From an uncultured Clostridia bacterium (lineage in GTDB: Bacteria; Bacillota; Clostridia; Oscillospirales; Acutalibacteraceae): a stretch of DNA of 55,328 nt. The notes beneath the pieces were generated by a model. It did not search any database. It saw only the letters and a program-made list of their open reading frames with translations, and was not told the DNA's origin. Positions 1 to 8,580 of the stretch are shown in pieces. Numbering within the stretch: the first letter of the stretch is position 1; each line of letters opens with the position of its first letter. Location of the stretch: positions 1 to 55,328 of the forward strand of contig CAJFPJ010000057.1 of assembly GCA_904399395.1 (NCBI GenBank). The letters run 5' to 3'. The translations under genes were made by a program, and so were the position numbers.

Positions 1-82
1 CGAGGGGGGGGACTTGAACCCCCATGAAATTGCTTTCACATGGACCTGAACCATGCGCGTCTGCCAATTCCGCCACTCTCGC
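1..82 (-). tRNA. tRNA-Leu (anticodon CAG), 3' end cut by window edge
   Basis: Read on the minus strand this folds as a class II tRNA. The acceptor begins GCGAGAG at 82. The anticodon stem CATGG/CCATG encloses the loop TTCAGGT, which gives anticodon CAG (leucine, codon CUG). There is a long variable region and a T-arm GGGGG-TTCAAGT-CCCCC. The window stops before the last acceptor base and any CCA. One acceptor pair (A6 opposite C67) is mismatched, so either the gene is slightly degenerate or the C-run of eight contains an error. The variable-arm length and loop agree with tRNA-Leu. Confidence 0.9.
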
Positions 83-225
83 ATTTTTATTTTTGTAATA
101 TCTCTTAGCGACGGTGACTATAATATCATATTTCTGAAGGACTGTCAAGAAGTTTTTTCAGAAATTCGACATTTTCAGGAAAACCTGTATCATAGTGTGT
201 CGATCCAACAAAAGCCTTTCCGGCC

Positions 226-263
226 AAGCAGGAGCTGATTCCAAAAGCTTTCTGCTCCTGCTT
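226..263 (-). terminator. probable terminator of the polyol dehydrogenase gene
   Basis: Ten-base inverted repeat (AAGCAGGAGC/GCTCCTGCTT) around an 18-base loop, 40 bases beyond the dehydrogenase stop. The T-run that follows on the minus strand is weak, so termination efficiency is uncertain. Confidence 0.5.
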
Positions 264-302
264 TAGCCGCGCCGGCAGAAGATTCCAATATTTGATCGAA
301 TA

Positions 303-1325
303 TTAATTTTTCACAATTACCTTCATGGTTTTTCGGGGATTTTCAAGAGCCCAGCGGAAAGCCTCGGGAGCTTCTTCCAAAGAGAATGTATGGGTAATCA
401 TGACATCGCTTCGGATTCTTCCATCGCTCAGCCAGGTTACGGCCGTATCAAAAGCGTTGGCATAGCGATTCACGCTCTTATAGGTAAGCTCCTTATCAAT
501 CATATCCGCTATATTCATTTCCACGTGGTTCCCGTTAGGCCACCCCACCTGTACGGCGCAGCCTCCGGGACGGGCTACAGTAAAAAGCTGAGCGGTGGTA
601 AGTCTGTTTCCTGCCGTTTCAAACACCACATCTCCCAGATTTTCTAAGGATACCCCTGGTTGGGAGGAATCGATTACCTCATCCGCTCCGGCCAGAAGCG
701 CTTTTTCCAGCCGTTCTTGCATAATATCCACGCAGATGACTTTTCCTCCTCCTGCTGCCTTAAAAGCCTGAACAACAAGCAGGCCAATCGGCCCGGCCCC
801 CAACACTACACCTGTGGCACCCAAACGAAACTCCGCTCTCTGAACAGCATGCACCGCCACAGCCGCAGGTTCGGCCAGTGCGGCCGCTTCAAAGGAAAGT
901 TTCTCCGGAATGGGAAACACAAAATTCTCATTGACACATACATAGTCACAGAAAGTGCCATCTATGGGAGGAGCCGATAAAAATTTCACATCCGGACAGA
1001 GGTTATAGCGACCTTCCTTGCAGAAATGGCAAAATCCGCAGGGGATGCCCGGTTCGATTACCACACGAGTTCCCTCTGGAAACCGGCGAGCAGACGGCCC
1101 GTTCTTTATGATCGTTCCGCTGGCTTCATGACCAGGCACATAAGGCGTATCCACCACGAAGTTTCCCAGCCTCCCCTCATGGAAGAAATGAATATCCGAC
1201 CCACATATGCCATTAGCCGCGATTTGAATCAACACCTCGTTTTCCGCAGGTTCCGGAATGGCTTCTTCCACCAAATATAGCTCATGCTCTTTGTTTAAAA
1301 ATAATCGCCTGTTTTTCCTTTCCAT
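303..1325 (-). CDS. zinc-dependent medium-chain (polyol/sorbitol-type) dehydrogenase
   Basis: A 340-residue MDR-superfamily dehydrogenase that would oxidise a secondary alcohol, probably a sugar alcohol, with NAD(P) in the cytoplasm. Visible signatures are the catalytic-zinc cysteine in GICGSD, the GHEASG motif, a structural-zinc cluster of closely spaced cysteines (PCGFCHFC then C after six residues) and a Rossmann glycine motif GAGPIG near the middle. The length matches sorbitol/xylitol dehydrogenases. I chose the ATG at 1325 because GGAGGAG lies nine bases upstream and because the promoter at 1390-1418 would start the message near 1383; a longer frame reaching 1433 begins upstream of that. 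It is monocistronic between two terminators. Substrate cannot be told from sequence: sorbitol, xylitol, iditol or threonine dehydrogenase activity are all possible. Confidence 0.88.
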   Translation of the reverse strand: MERKNRRLFLNKEHELYLVEEAIPEPAENEVLIQIAANGICGSDIHFFHEGRLGNFVVDTPYVPGHEASGTIIKNGPSARRFPEGTRVVIEPGIPCGFCHFCKEGRYNLCPDVKFLSAPPIDGTFCDYVCVNENFVFPIPEKLSFEAAALAEPAAVAVHAVQRAEFRLGATGVVLGAGPIGLLVVQAFKAAGGGKVICVDIMQERLEKALLAGADEVIDSSQPGVSLENLGDVVFETAGNRLTTAQLFTVARPGGCAVQVGWPNGNHVEMNIADMIDKELTYKSVNRYANAFDTAVTWLSDGRIRSDVMITHTFSLEEAPEAFRWALENPRKTMKVIVKN

Positions 1326-1389
1326 AGTATACATCTCCTCCGCAAAACTCTTTTTACTTTGCCTGCAACAAACAAAGCAATATATTTTT

Positions 1390-1418
1390 ATTCTATATCC
1401 GGAAACACGCTCCGTCAA
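1390..1418 (-). promoter_or_regulatory. sigma-A-type promoter of the polyol dehydrogenase
   Basis: Minus strand TTGACG (-35, 1413-1418), 17-base spacer, TAGAAT (-10, 1390-1395). It sits about 65 bases upstream of the chosen start codon. Confidence 0.75.
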
Positions 1419-1491
1419 TATATTCTCTTCCACAACAGACGTCTATTATCGTAAAAGCGGAAAAAATCCGGATGAAACCGTACTAAAAGCG

Positions 1492-1526
1492 AAACATCTC
1501 CCCTCCAATACGGAAGGGAGATGTTT
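1492..1526 (-). terminator. terminator of the suf gene pair
   Basis: Perfect 11-base stem AAACATCTCCC/GGGAGATGTTT, followed on the minus strand by CGCTTTTAG. It lies 27 bases after the sufB/D-like stop codon. Confidence 0.8.
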
Positions 1527-1552
1527 CTGTCTGTAAACTTGTACGTTATTTT

Positions 1553-2470
1553 TTATTTCAGGAATCCCGCAATGATCTTTTCCTGGGCCTCTTCTTCGGT
1601 AAGCCCCAGCGTGCGCAGCTTCAGAATCTGCTCACCCGCTATCTTGCCGATTGCCGCCTCATGAATCAAAGCTGCATCCACATGATAGGCCTCAAGCATA
1701 GGAGCCGCCCCAACTGTACCACCGTCTACCAGGATAGCGTCGCATTCCGAATGGCCCGTGCAGCGATTTTCGCCTCGGATAGAAGAAATAAATTCCTGAT
1801 GGGAATGCCCCTTAGCTACCGAACGAGACATAAGATCCACACCGGAATCTTCGCCCTTTAGCGTAACTTTGAAATCCGTTTTGGCGGTCTCTTCCCCATC
1901 GGTCATAATCCTCTCACGGACAATCAGCTTTGCTCTGGCACCCAGCACGCCGGAGGTTTTGCGGACGGTACTATCCACACCGCCAAGCTGGACGGTATCC
2001 ATCTCCAGATAAGCGTCTTCATCCAATGTAACTTCTGTCACTGGATCAATACGCTTGGCTCCGGTTCCTTTGCCAGTTCCCACATGCTTTTCCTCATATA
2101 CGACTCTTGCGCCCTTTTCCAGGAAAAAGCGGTGGATGCCGTTATGCCTGGCTTCCTCTTCGTTTTCCGTATGGACTCCACAGCCGGCTACAATCCTTAC
2201 ATCTGCATTTTTGCCGATAAAGAAATCGTTATACACCAAATCGTTCACGTCCCCATGGGTAACACAGGCGGGAATATACACTGTTTCCCCTTTAGTTCCG
2301 GGCAGGACGTGGATATCAATGCCGGGCCTATCAGTTTTCGATTCGATATGAATATTGGGGCTGGACTGCCGCCCGGCACACTGCCCATTTTCACGAATAT
2401 TGAAGGCCCCCTGAAAGGAACCTTTAAAGTCAGATACAATTCCCAAAAGCTTTTCTGTTATTGCGTTCAT
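1553..2470 (-). CDS. SufB/SufD-family Fe-S cluster assembly scaffold
   Basis: A 305-residue SufBD-core protein, much shorter than classical SufB or SufD (roughly 420-490 residues), of the compact kind that pairs with a single SufC in many anaerobes. It should act in the cytoplasm as the scaffold on which Fe-S clusters are assembled. The C-terminal half carries the beta-helix-like run typical of the family (GHSHQEF, then EAAIGKIAGEQILKL-type sequence), including conserved H and E residues. Its start is fixed by a 4-base ATGA overlap with the upstream sufC stop and by GGGAGG about ten bases upstream. The gene is translationally coupled to sufC and ends in a strong terminator. SufS, SufU and SufE are not in the window. 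Confidence 0.85.
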   Translation of the reverse strand: MNAITEKLLGIVSDFKGSFQGAFNIRENGQCAGRQSSPNIHIESKTDRPGIDIHVLPGTKGETVYIPACVTHGDVNDLVYNDFFIGKNADVRIVAGCGVHTENEEEARHNGIHRFFLEKGARVVYEEKHVGTGKGTGAKRIDPVTEVTLDEDAYLEMDTVQLGGVDSTVRKTSGVLGARAKLIVRERIMTDGEETAKTDFKVTLKGEDSGVDLMSRSVAKGHSHQEFISSIRGENRCTGHSECDAILVDGGTVGAAPMLEAYHVDAALIHEAAIGKIAGEQILKLRTLGLTEEEAQEKIIAGFLK

Positions 2471-3195
2471 ATTGAAACATCCTCCCTTCCCAAGGGGCAA
2501 ATCGCAGCCTTTTCGTCCGCCAGCAGTGTGGGAAGGATCTCCTCCCTGGGGCCGGAAGCTTTAACGCGCCCATCTGCAATGACAACAATTTCATCGGCGA
2601 TAGAAAGAATTCGTTCCTGGTGGGATATCACCAAAAGCGTTCCGCTGCCTTGCCGGCGCAAATCCTCAAAAGTCTCCACCAGACGTGAAAAACTCCATAA
2701 ATCTATACCTGCCTCCGGTTCGTCAAAGATAGAGAGCTTTCCTTTCCGGGCCAGAACTGTAGCGATTTCAATACGCTTGATTTCACCGCCGGAAAGGGCG
2801 GCCGTCAGTTCTCGATCCATGTATTCACTGGCGCAGAGGCCCACTTTTCCCAAAAGGCCGCAAAGCTCCACTTCCTCCAGGCTTCCGCCTGCAGCCAGTT
2901 CCAAAATATCCCTGACAGTAAGCCCCTTAAAGCGCACCGGCTGCTGGAACGCATAGGCAATGCCATTCCTGGCTCGCTCCGTCACATCCATTTTGGTTAT
3001 ATCTCTGCCATCAAAAAAGATGCGCCCCCTAGAGGGATTCTCAAGGCCGGCTATCAGCTTAGCGAGAGTGGTTTTTCCGCCGCCGTTCGGGCCGGTGACA
3101 ACGACCAGTTTTCCATCCTCCACCGTCAAATCCAGGTCTTTAATGATTCCTTCCCTGTCTGGGAGATCCCAGGCAAGGTGTTCCAATTTCAGCAT
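2467..3195 (-). CDS. sufC: SufC-type ABC ATPase for Fe-S cluster assembly
   Basis: A 242-residue ABC ATPase with Walker A GPNGGGKTT, signature LSGGEIKR and Walker B LSIFDEPEAGID. There are no membrane segments. SufC proteins bind SufB/D-type scaffolds and use ATP to drive cluster assembly, and the partner gene follows with an ATGA overlap. The ATG at 3195 is preferred over an in-frame ATG at 3204 because the latter sits directly on the AGAAGGA ribosome site. Only 44 bases separate it from the metal ATPase upstream. There is a short CCATATGG dyad in that gap but no U-tract, so the suf pair may be read through from the metal-resistance operon. Confidence 0.87.
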   Translation of the reverse strand: MLKLEHLAWDLPDREGIIKDLDLTVEDGKLVVVTGPNGGGKTTLAKLIAGLENPSRGRIFFDGRDITKMDVTERARNGIAYAFQQPVRFKGLTVRDILELAAGGSLEEVELCGLLGKVGLCASEYMDRELTAALSGGEIKRIEIATVLARKGKLSIFDEPEAGIDLWSFSRLVETFEDLRRQGSGTLLVISHQERILSIADEIVVIADGRVKASGPREEILPTLLADEKAAICPLGREDVSI

Positions 3196-3239
3196 ATAAC
3201 ACATTCCTTCTCTTTTTCATCCGGCCCATATGGGACGGT

Positions 3240-5090
3240 TTATTTTATCCCTGTACTTTTCAGGGCACGCATGGCGTTCAGGATTGCAATCACAGAGACG
3301 CCCACATCCGCGAACACCGCTTCCCACATATTTGCCACGCCAAGAGCTCCCATAAGAAGCACTGCCGCTTTAACAGCCAGCGCGAAAACGATATTCTGCC
3401 GAACGATTCTCCTGGTTTTTTTAGAAATCCGGATAGCAGCCGCAATTTTAGAAGGCTTATCGTCCATCAGCACGATATCAGCAGCCTCAATAGCGGCATC
3501 GGAACCCATGGCCCCCATGGCAATTCCAATATCTGCCCTGGAAAGGACGGGAGCATCGTTGATGCCGTCACCCACAAAAGCCAGCTTTCCCTTGGGAGAT
3601 TTCTGATCCAACAGCTTTTCTACCTGTTCCACCTTGCCGGCAGGAAGAAGTTCTGTATGGACTTCATCCACATGCAGCTTTTTCGCAACAGCTTCACCCA
3701 CTGCCTTAGCATCGCCTGTAAGCATGACCGTTCTGCGGACGCCCTGTTCTTTCAGGAGGGATATGGCTTCAGCAGCATCCGGTTTTTCTTCATCGGAAAT
3801 GACCACATGGCCCATGTATGCACCATCCACAGCAATATGGACTGTAGTTCCCACATGATGACAGGGATGCCAGGAAACGCCGATCTCGTCCATCAGCTTG
3901 TCGTTGCCCGCACAGACTATTTTTCCATCCACAACCGTGCGCACACCTCTGCCGGGGAGTTCCTCCGTTTCACCCACTCGGGAAGCATCCACATCCATGC
4001 CGTAAGCCTCCCGCAGGGAACGGGATATAGGATGGTTGGAATAGCTTTCCGCCAATGCAGCCAGTTCAATGAGCTCACTTTCAGAACAGGCGTCCGGATG
4101 TATCGCCGTCACATTAAATACGCCTTTAGTCAGTGTTCCTGTCTTATCAAAGACTATAATCTCAGCGTCTGCCAAGGTCTCCAGGTAATTTCCGCCCTTG
4201 ACCAGTATGCCACAGCGGGAGGCCCCGCCGATTCCTCCAAAGAAACTCAAAGGAACAGAAATCACCAGGGCACAGGGGCAGGAAATGACCAGAAAGATCA
4301 GAGCTCTATGGATCCATTCCCCCCAATTTCCCAAAAAGAGGGAAGGCACCACAGCCAAAAGCAGAGCGGCAATCACCACAGCCGGTGTGTAATACCGAGC
4401 AAACTTCGTGATAAAGTTTTCCGCTTTCGCTTTTTTGCTGGCGGAATTCTCCACCAAATCCAGGATTTTCGATACAGTGGATTCCCCAAAATTCTTCGTA
4501 ACCCGCACTCGGAGCAAACCGCTCTGGTTGATGCATCCGCTGATAACGTCATCCCCCGCCTCCACGTCTCTCGGCAGGGATTCACCTGTTAACGCCGCGG
4601 TATTTACCGTGGAAGCACCTTCCAAAACTACGCCGTCCAAGGGAACTTTTTCCCCAGGCCGGATTACGATTACATCTCCGATCGTCACTTCGTCAGGATC
4701 CACTTGTTCTATTTTACCACAACGTTCGACATTTGCATAGTCCGGACGTATATCCATAAGAGAAGAAATCGACCTGCGGGAACGCCCAACTGCATAATCC
4801 TGAAACAATTCCCCTATCTGGTAAAACAGCATGACCGCTACGCCCTCTGGAAATTCCCCTGTGGCAAATGCTCCCACCGTAGCCAGCGCCATCAGGAAAT
4901 TCTCATCAAACACCTGTCCATGGGCTATGTTCCGCAAGGCCTTCCAAAGGACATCCCAGCCTATAATCCCATAGGGCACTAAAAACATCAGAAGCCTCCA
5001 TGGCATCTCCATCGGGACTAAAATTGCTGCAGCAAATGCAATCGCACATAAGAGGATACGGATCAGCATCTTTTTCTGCTTCTTAGTCAT
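3240..5090 (-). CDS. P1B-type Zn2+/Cd2+/Pb2+-exporting ATPase, without fused metal-binding domain
   Basis: A 616-residue heavy-metal P-type ATPase of the inner membrane. The sequence shows the CPC metal site (SCPCALVIS), the phosphorylation motif DKTGTLTKG, the HP motif in SNHPIS and the hinge GDGINDAPVLSRADIGIAMG. The last two helices hold the lysine (in NIVFALAVKA) and aspartate (in WEAVFADVGVS) that mark the zinc/cadmium/lead subgroup rather than copper pumps. The usual N-terminal HMA domain is missing; it is encoded separately just upstream. The start at 5090 follows GGGAGA at a normal distance; upstream in-frame extension lacks a ribosome site. Order ArsR, HMA protein, ATPase points to metal-induced efflux. 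Confidence 0.92.
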   Translation of the reverse strand: MTKKQKKMLIRILLCAIAFAAAILVPMEMPWRLLMFLVPYGIIGWDVLWKALRNIAHGQVFDENFLMALATVGAFATGEFPEGVAVMLFYQIGELFQDYAVGRSRRSISSLMDIRPDYANVERCGKIEQVDPDEVTIGDVIVIRPGEKVPLDGVVLEGASTVNTAALTGESLPRDVEAGDDVISGCINQSGLLRVRVTKNFGESTVSKILDLVENSASKKAKAENFITKFARYYTPAVVIAALLLAVVPSLFLGNWGEWIHRALIFLVISCPCALVISVPLSFFGGIGGASRCGILVKGGNYLETLADAEIIVFDKTGTLTKGVFNVTAIHPDACSESELIELAALAESYSNHPISRSLREAYGMDVDASRVGETEELPGRGVRTVVDGKIVCAGNDKLMDEIGVSWHPCHHVGTTVHIAVDGAYMGHVVISDEEKPDAAEAISLLKEQGVRRTVMLTGDAKAVGEAVAKKLHVDEVHTELLPAGKVEQVEKLLDQKSPKGKLAFVGDGINDAPVLSRADIGIAMGAMGSDAAIEAADIVLMDDKPSKIAAAIRISKKTRRIVRQNIVFALAVKAAVLLMGALGVANMWEAVFADVGVSVIAILNAMRALKSTGIK

Positions 5091-5158
5091 AGCTTCGTCT
5101 CCCTTATCGAATATTTCAGCGCGCCTCCCTTTATTGGTAAAAGAAGACCTTCGCCAGA

Positions 5159-5377
5159 TCACAAAAGAATTTTGCAGTCCGGCTCCACCTTGCGGCAAAT
5201 TTTTACGACCTGTTTCATAATCTCGTCAAAGCGGGAGTCTTCGGCTGTTATTGTCATTTTTTGCATCAGGAAGCTAACAGCCGCATCCTCCACTCCATCT
5301 ATTTTTTTAATGGCATCTTCCATTTTCTGAGCACAATTGGCACAATCCAAGTCCTCGAGCTTATATACTTTTTTCAT
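5159..5377 (-). CDS. HMA-domain metallochaperone (stand-alone metal-binding domain)
   Basis: A 72-residue single HMA (ferredoxin-like) domain with the metal-binding CxxC in DCANCAQK (Cys12 and Cys15 from the ATG at 5377). It should bind a soft metal ion in the cytoplasm and pass it to the ATPase encoded 68 bases downstream, whose own N-terminal HMA domain is absent. The aspartate just before CxxC (DCANC) is typical of zinc/cadmium-type HMA domains rather than copper chaperones. A longer frame starts at 5389 but the ribosome site suits the internal ATG. Confidence 0.85.
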   Translation of the reverse strand: MKKVYKLEDLDCANCAQKMEDAIKKIDGVEDAAVSFLMQKMTITAEDSRFDEIMKQVVKICRKVEPDCKILL

Positions 5378-5428
5378 ATAAAACAACACCCCTCATACAA
5401 TATTACCGGTAATGCTTTATTCCCAGGT

Positions 5429-5809
5429 TTACTCGCTTACGTGCTCCATGCCCTGGCCCAGAATACTGCGCACATGGTTATCCGACAAAGAATAGAAAAT
5501 ATTCTTCCCCTCCCGGCGGAATTTTACCAATTTATTATTCTTCAGCACTCTGAGCTGATGGGAAACAGCCGTCTGTGTAAGGCCCAGAAGCTGAGCCATA
5601 TCGCAGACGCACAGCTCGGCTTCAAACAGCGCATATAAGATTTTGATGCGTGTAGAATCCCCAAACACCTTAAATAGCTCAGCCAAATCATAGAGAATCT
5701 CATCCTGAGGCATTTCACTGGTCACCTGTTTGACAACATCTTCATGCACATATAAATACTCACAGCGCTCTGTATCCGTATCAGCCACAACACATACACA
5801 TCCTTTCAT
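5429..5809 (-). CDS. ArsR/SmtB-family metal-sensing repressor, CadC-like
   Basis: A 126-residue winged-helix repressor. The alpha-3 metal site ELCVCD (Cys67, Cys69) plus N-terminal cysteines (4, 6, 16) match CadC-type Cd/Pb/Zn sensors. The C-terminal helix also keeps the alpha-5 zinc ligand spacing D110-x-H112 and H123-x2-E126, so both site types appear present. It should repress this operon until metal binds. The annotated ATG at 5809 lies inside the operator palindrome and has no Shine-Dalgarno upstream; the predicted transcript starts only about 10 bases before it. Either the message is near-leaderless or translation starts later, for instance at the GTG at 5788 behind AAAGGA, which would remove Cys4 and Cys6. 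The start is therefore uncertain. Confidence 0.9.
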   Translation of the reverse strand: MKGCVCVVADTDTERCEYLYVHEDVVKQVTSEMPQDEILYDLAELFKVFGDSTRIKILYALFEAELCVCDMAQLLGLTQTAVSHQLRVLKNNKLVKFRREGKNIFYSLSDNHVRSILGQGMEHVSE

Positions 5810-5827
5810 ATGAATATCTGTTCATAT
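5808..5827. promoter_or_regulatory. ArsR/SmtB-type operator palindrome
   Basis: Inverted repeat with arms ATATGAAC and ATTCATAT, the half-site style known for SmtB/CadC/CzrA-type repressors. It covers the predicted transcription start and the putative start codon of the arsR gene. Confidence 0.75.
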
Positions 5828-5854
5828 ATTATATCATATGTATTCTCTTGTCAA
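5828..5854 (-). promoter_or_regulatory. promoter of the arsR-HMA-ATPase operon
   Basis: Minus strand perfect TTGACA (5849-5854) and perfect TATAAT (5828-5833) with a short 15-base spacer; an overlapping TAATAT would give 17. The operator is immediately downstream. Confidence 0.7.
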
Positions 5855-6067
5855 TAGTTTGCAATATAGTTTTACATTTTTCTCTGATGGCCGTTTAATA
5901 GTCTATCTGACCAAGGATAAAACTGCATTAAACAGCTTCTGGAACCAGTTAAGGTCTATCAAATATACGTAAGTTTAGTCTTCATAAAGTCAATAATTAT
6001 ACTTGTATATAATCTCACTTTTGTCATTGATGCTCTTTAACCTAGAAAGCATTTTCTATTGATTAAC

Positions 6068-6096
6068 TTGACAGAAGTATTTCTTCCTCTTATGCT
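6068..6096 (+). promoter_or_regulatory. promoter of the ybaK-like gene
   Basis: TTGACA at 6068-6073, 17-base spacer, TATGCT at 6091-6096. The rest of the 5855-6171 intergenic stretch is AT-rich and shows no gene or RNA I can recognise. Confidence 0.6.
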
Positions 6097-6171
6097 ATAT
6101 ATAAAATAGCAAAGAACAGCACTGCTTTATCAGGTTTGTTCTTTATTCTGCAAAGAAAGAGGTTATCTCCC

Positions 6172-6648
6172 ATGGCTATTGAAAAAGTACGTGCATATTT
6201 TAAAGAATACAACATGGAAAATCGGATTCTGGAATTTCCCGTTTCCTCCGCTACTGTTGAACTTGCGGCTCAGGCTTTGGGATGCAACCCGGAACGGATC
6301 GCCAAAACCCTTTCCTTTAAGGTTGAAAATAAGGCTGTTTTGATTGTAGCAGCCGGAGACGCCAAGGTAGATAACGCAAAATACAAAGCATTTTTTCATA
6401 CAAAAGCAAAAATGCTGACGCCGGAAGAGCTGGAGGCCATGGTTGGTCATGCTCCAGGCGGCGTCTGTCCTTTTGGCATTCCTTCAGACGTTAGCGTATA
6501 TCTGGATATCTCGTTAAAGCGTTTTGAAACTGTTTTTCCTGCATGCGGCAGCAGCAACAGCGCCATAGAGCTTACCCTGCCTGAATTGGAAAAATATTCT
6601 CAAAGTGTGCAGTGGATTGATATCTGCAAAAACTGGCAGATCACCTGA
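6172..6648 (+). CDS. YbaK/EbsC-family aminoacyl-tRNA deacylase
   Basis: A 158-residue protein of the YbaK/ProX family, which hydrolyses mischarged tRNAs such as Cys-tRNA(Pro) or Ala-tRNA(Pro) in the cytoplasm. Family features are the early KTLSFKVENKAVLIVAAGD strand with the conserved lysine, the GGVCPFG motif and the C-terminal ACGSSNSAIELT segment. It is the length of stand-alone ProX/YbaK proteins. The ATG at 6172 follows AAAGAGG at nine bases; the frame extends upstream to 6136 without a ribosome site. It is a single-gene transcript between its own promoter and a strong terminator. Which tRNA it proofreads cannot be read from the sequence. Confidence 0.85.
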   Translation: MAIEKVRAYFKEYNMENRILEFPVSSATVELAAQALGCNPERIAKTLSFKVENKAVLIVAAGDAKVDNAKYKAFFHTKAKMLTPEELEAMVGHAPGGVCPFGIPSDVSVYLDISLKRFETVFPACGSSNSAIELTLPELEKYSQSVQWIDICKNWQIT

Positions 6649-6676
6649 GAAATTTGCTTAGGAAGAGATAGAGGAA

Positions 6677-6714
6677 AGAGCCGCCTGCGGAACATTTGCT
6701 CCGCAGGCGGCTCT
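6677..6714 (+). terminator. strong terminator hairpin after ybaK-like gene
   Basis: Fifteen-base perfect stem (AGAGCCGCCTGCGGA and its complement) around an eight-base loop; a T-run is only partial on either strand, so it may serve both converging genes. Confidence 0.7.
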
Positions 6715-6790
6715 TCTGTACTGCATTTTTCAGCTCTTTTATAAGGGAAAATAATAAAAAGTATTTTCTATCTTTATAAAAGCCAAATCA

Positions 6791-8552
6791 TTATTCTGCT
6801 GGTAAGAAAATACGACTTGCACCTACCTGCACCTTTACGGGCTCACCACCTGTATACACGTAAAGCGTGCCGCTTTCCGCCCCCGCATCATAATTCCGCA
6901 GATACGCAATAAAAGAGGAAGTCACGGGATATATGTAGTCATCCACCATTTTGTCAATTTCCTGAATCTGTCCATCGGCATATACGTATAGCGTCTCAGA
7001 CGCATCTTTGAAGACAACCCCATCCCCGCTGGCTGCAGGCAGCAGTAAAAATCCATTGATATTCTCGGCGATCTTTTCTTCCCCTTTATAGAGCGATACT
7101 TCTTCCCCATCTGCTTTGGAAAGAAACACCTGGCCTTCTTCGTTCAAACAATACGATAAAACCTTTTCCGCAACTTTTTCGGGTTTCCCTAACGCATTTT
7201 TCTCTACAGAAAAACGATATAGAGTACTGCCTCCCAAGCAATAAAGGACGTCCTCATTCTCGTTCACCTGTAAGGCGCTGGGCGTCCGATCCTCTTCCAG
7301 CCCCAAAGTTTCCCTTGTAAAGTTTTCACTTACTTTACCGCTGACAGCTATACCAAAGCCTCTATCTGCATGCGCATCATCCGAATTCAACATTTCCAAA
7401 AAGGCATCCGTGGTATAAGAAGTAAGCTCCGACATTTTCACATAGTGAATTCCCTCTGTCTCATAATAAATCACTTCAGAATCCGGAGTCAGGCCGGTAA
7501 GAATCCCACTAAAGAAATCCGCTACTTTAACCGTTTCATTACCGTCATAGTAGTAAAGAACTTTCTTTACAATATCACCTCTCTGGTTGTTTAACTCATC
7601 ACGGAATGCATTCCGCTCATCCACATAGATTCCAGCACTCTCTGCATCCTGATCCAAGAGATCATCCTCCAGACACTCAGAAAAAGAAACAGCAGATTTT
7701 AACTCACGGCAAAAATACACATTTCCTTCCTGAGTAACCATCTCTACATTTCCGCAATCCTCCAAAACGAGCTCATCTTCTTGACCTACCTGACACTTAT
7801 AGAGATCTCCCTCTTTATTCACATAGACAGATTTTCCGTCTGGAAAAACGCTCTCCACTTCATCGCCACTCTCAGCAATCTTAATGAAGTCTTCTTCCTC
7901 TGTATCATAGAGCCAGCTGCTTTCATCCTCACGTGTTATCAAAAAACTCTCCGCCTCTTCTTCATTTCCGTAAGGAATATAGGAACTGACAGCTGAAAAA
8001 ATCTCTTTTTCTTCCTTTGATTCGAGAGAATACAGATATAAAGAAGAATCTTTAATATAAACAATAGAATCCTTCCAGAAGCAAGCATCACTGACAGAGG
8101 TATCGATTTTCTGTGCCCCCTCTTCTGCACCGGAATCCGTTAACGGCATATAAGATAGCCTGCCGTTTTCATCCAGCATCAGGAGCGTATCTTTTGCCGC
8201 GTTGATATATACCGCCTTTGTCCAGGCTATCGGCATCTCCAGGTACTGCAAGAGGCTCTTCCTCATGCCCCTGAACGCAAAGATATGTTTTTCCATCCCG
8301 GATAAAACCAAACACTTCTTTTTTTCCGCTGTTTTTCGGGAGTAAGAGGAAAACACAAGCAATAATTACCGCTAAAAACAGCACACTGCCTACGATTATC
8401 CAGGGCAGAATATGCCGCTTCTTTTTTACTGTCTGTGCCGCAGGCTCTGCATACGCCAGCACAGGCATTTCCTGCCGTTCTTCTGCGGAAGATGGCTCCC
8501 CGTATCCCTTATCCTCCTGCCGCTGTACATCCGTCACATCTTTTAAATCCAT
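6791..8552 (-). pseudogene. membrane-anchored propeller-like protein, copy B, split by a +1-nt frameshift
   Basis: Paralogue of the gene at 8644-10803. From the ATG at 8552 (AAGGAGGAG upstream) it encodes an acidic N-terminus, one transmembrane helix (ILPWIIVGSVLFLAVIIACV) and the first extracellular strand, then runs out of frame to a stop near 8169. The homology continues in the next frame to 6791: DENGRLSYMPL matches DEKDRLFFLSL of copy A. The switch falls at about 8212-8235. The span is 1,762 bases, one more than a multiple of three, so a single extra base explains it; a repaired protein would be about 586 residues. No long homopolymer lies at the site. The extracellular part has repeated strands of the LYxYS/VYY type resembling DUF5050-like propellers. 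Function unknown. It is the last gene of the four-gene operon. Confidence 0.75.
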
Positions 8553-8580
8553 AGTATTCAAACTCCTCCTTAAAAATTAT

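Noticed and set aside
2084-2956. 290-codon open frame on the plus strand, antisense to the suf genes
   Set aside because: It lies opposite two genes with clear motifs (Walker A/B, SufBD) and an ATGA overlap, has no ribosome site and its translation is rich in Ser and Arg without any family pattern.
5855-6067. Small RNA or gene between the metal operon and ybaK-like gene
   Set aside because: AT-rich sequence with no stable hairpin, no ribosome site and no conserved pattern.
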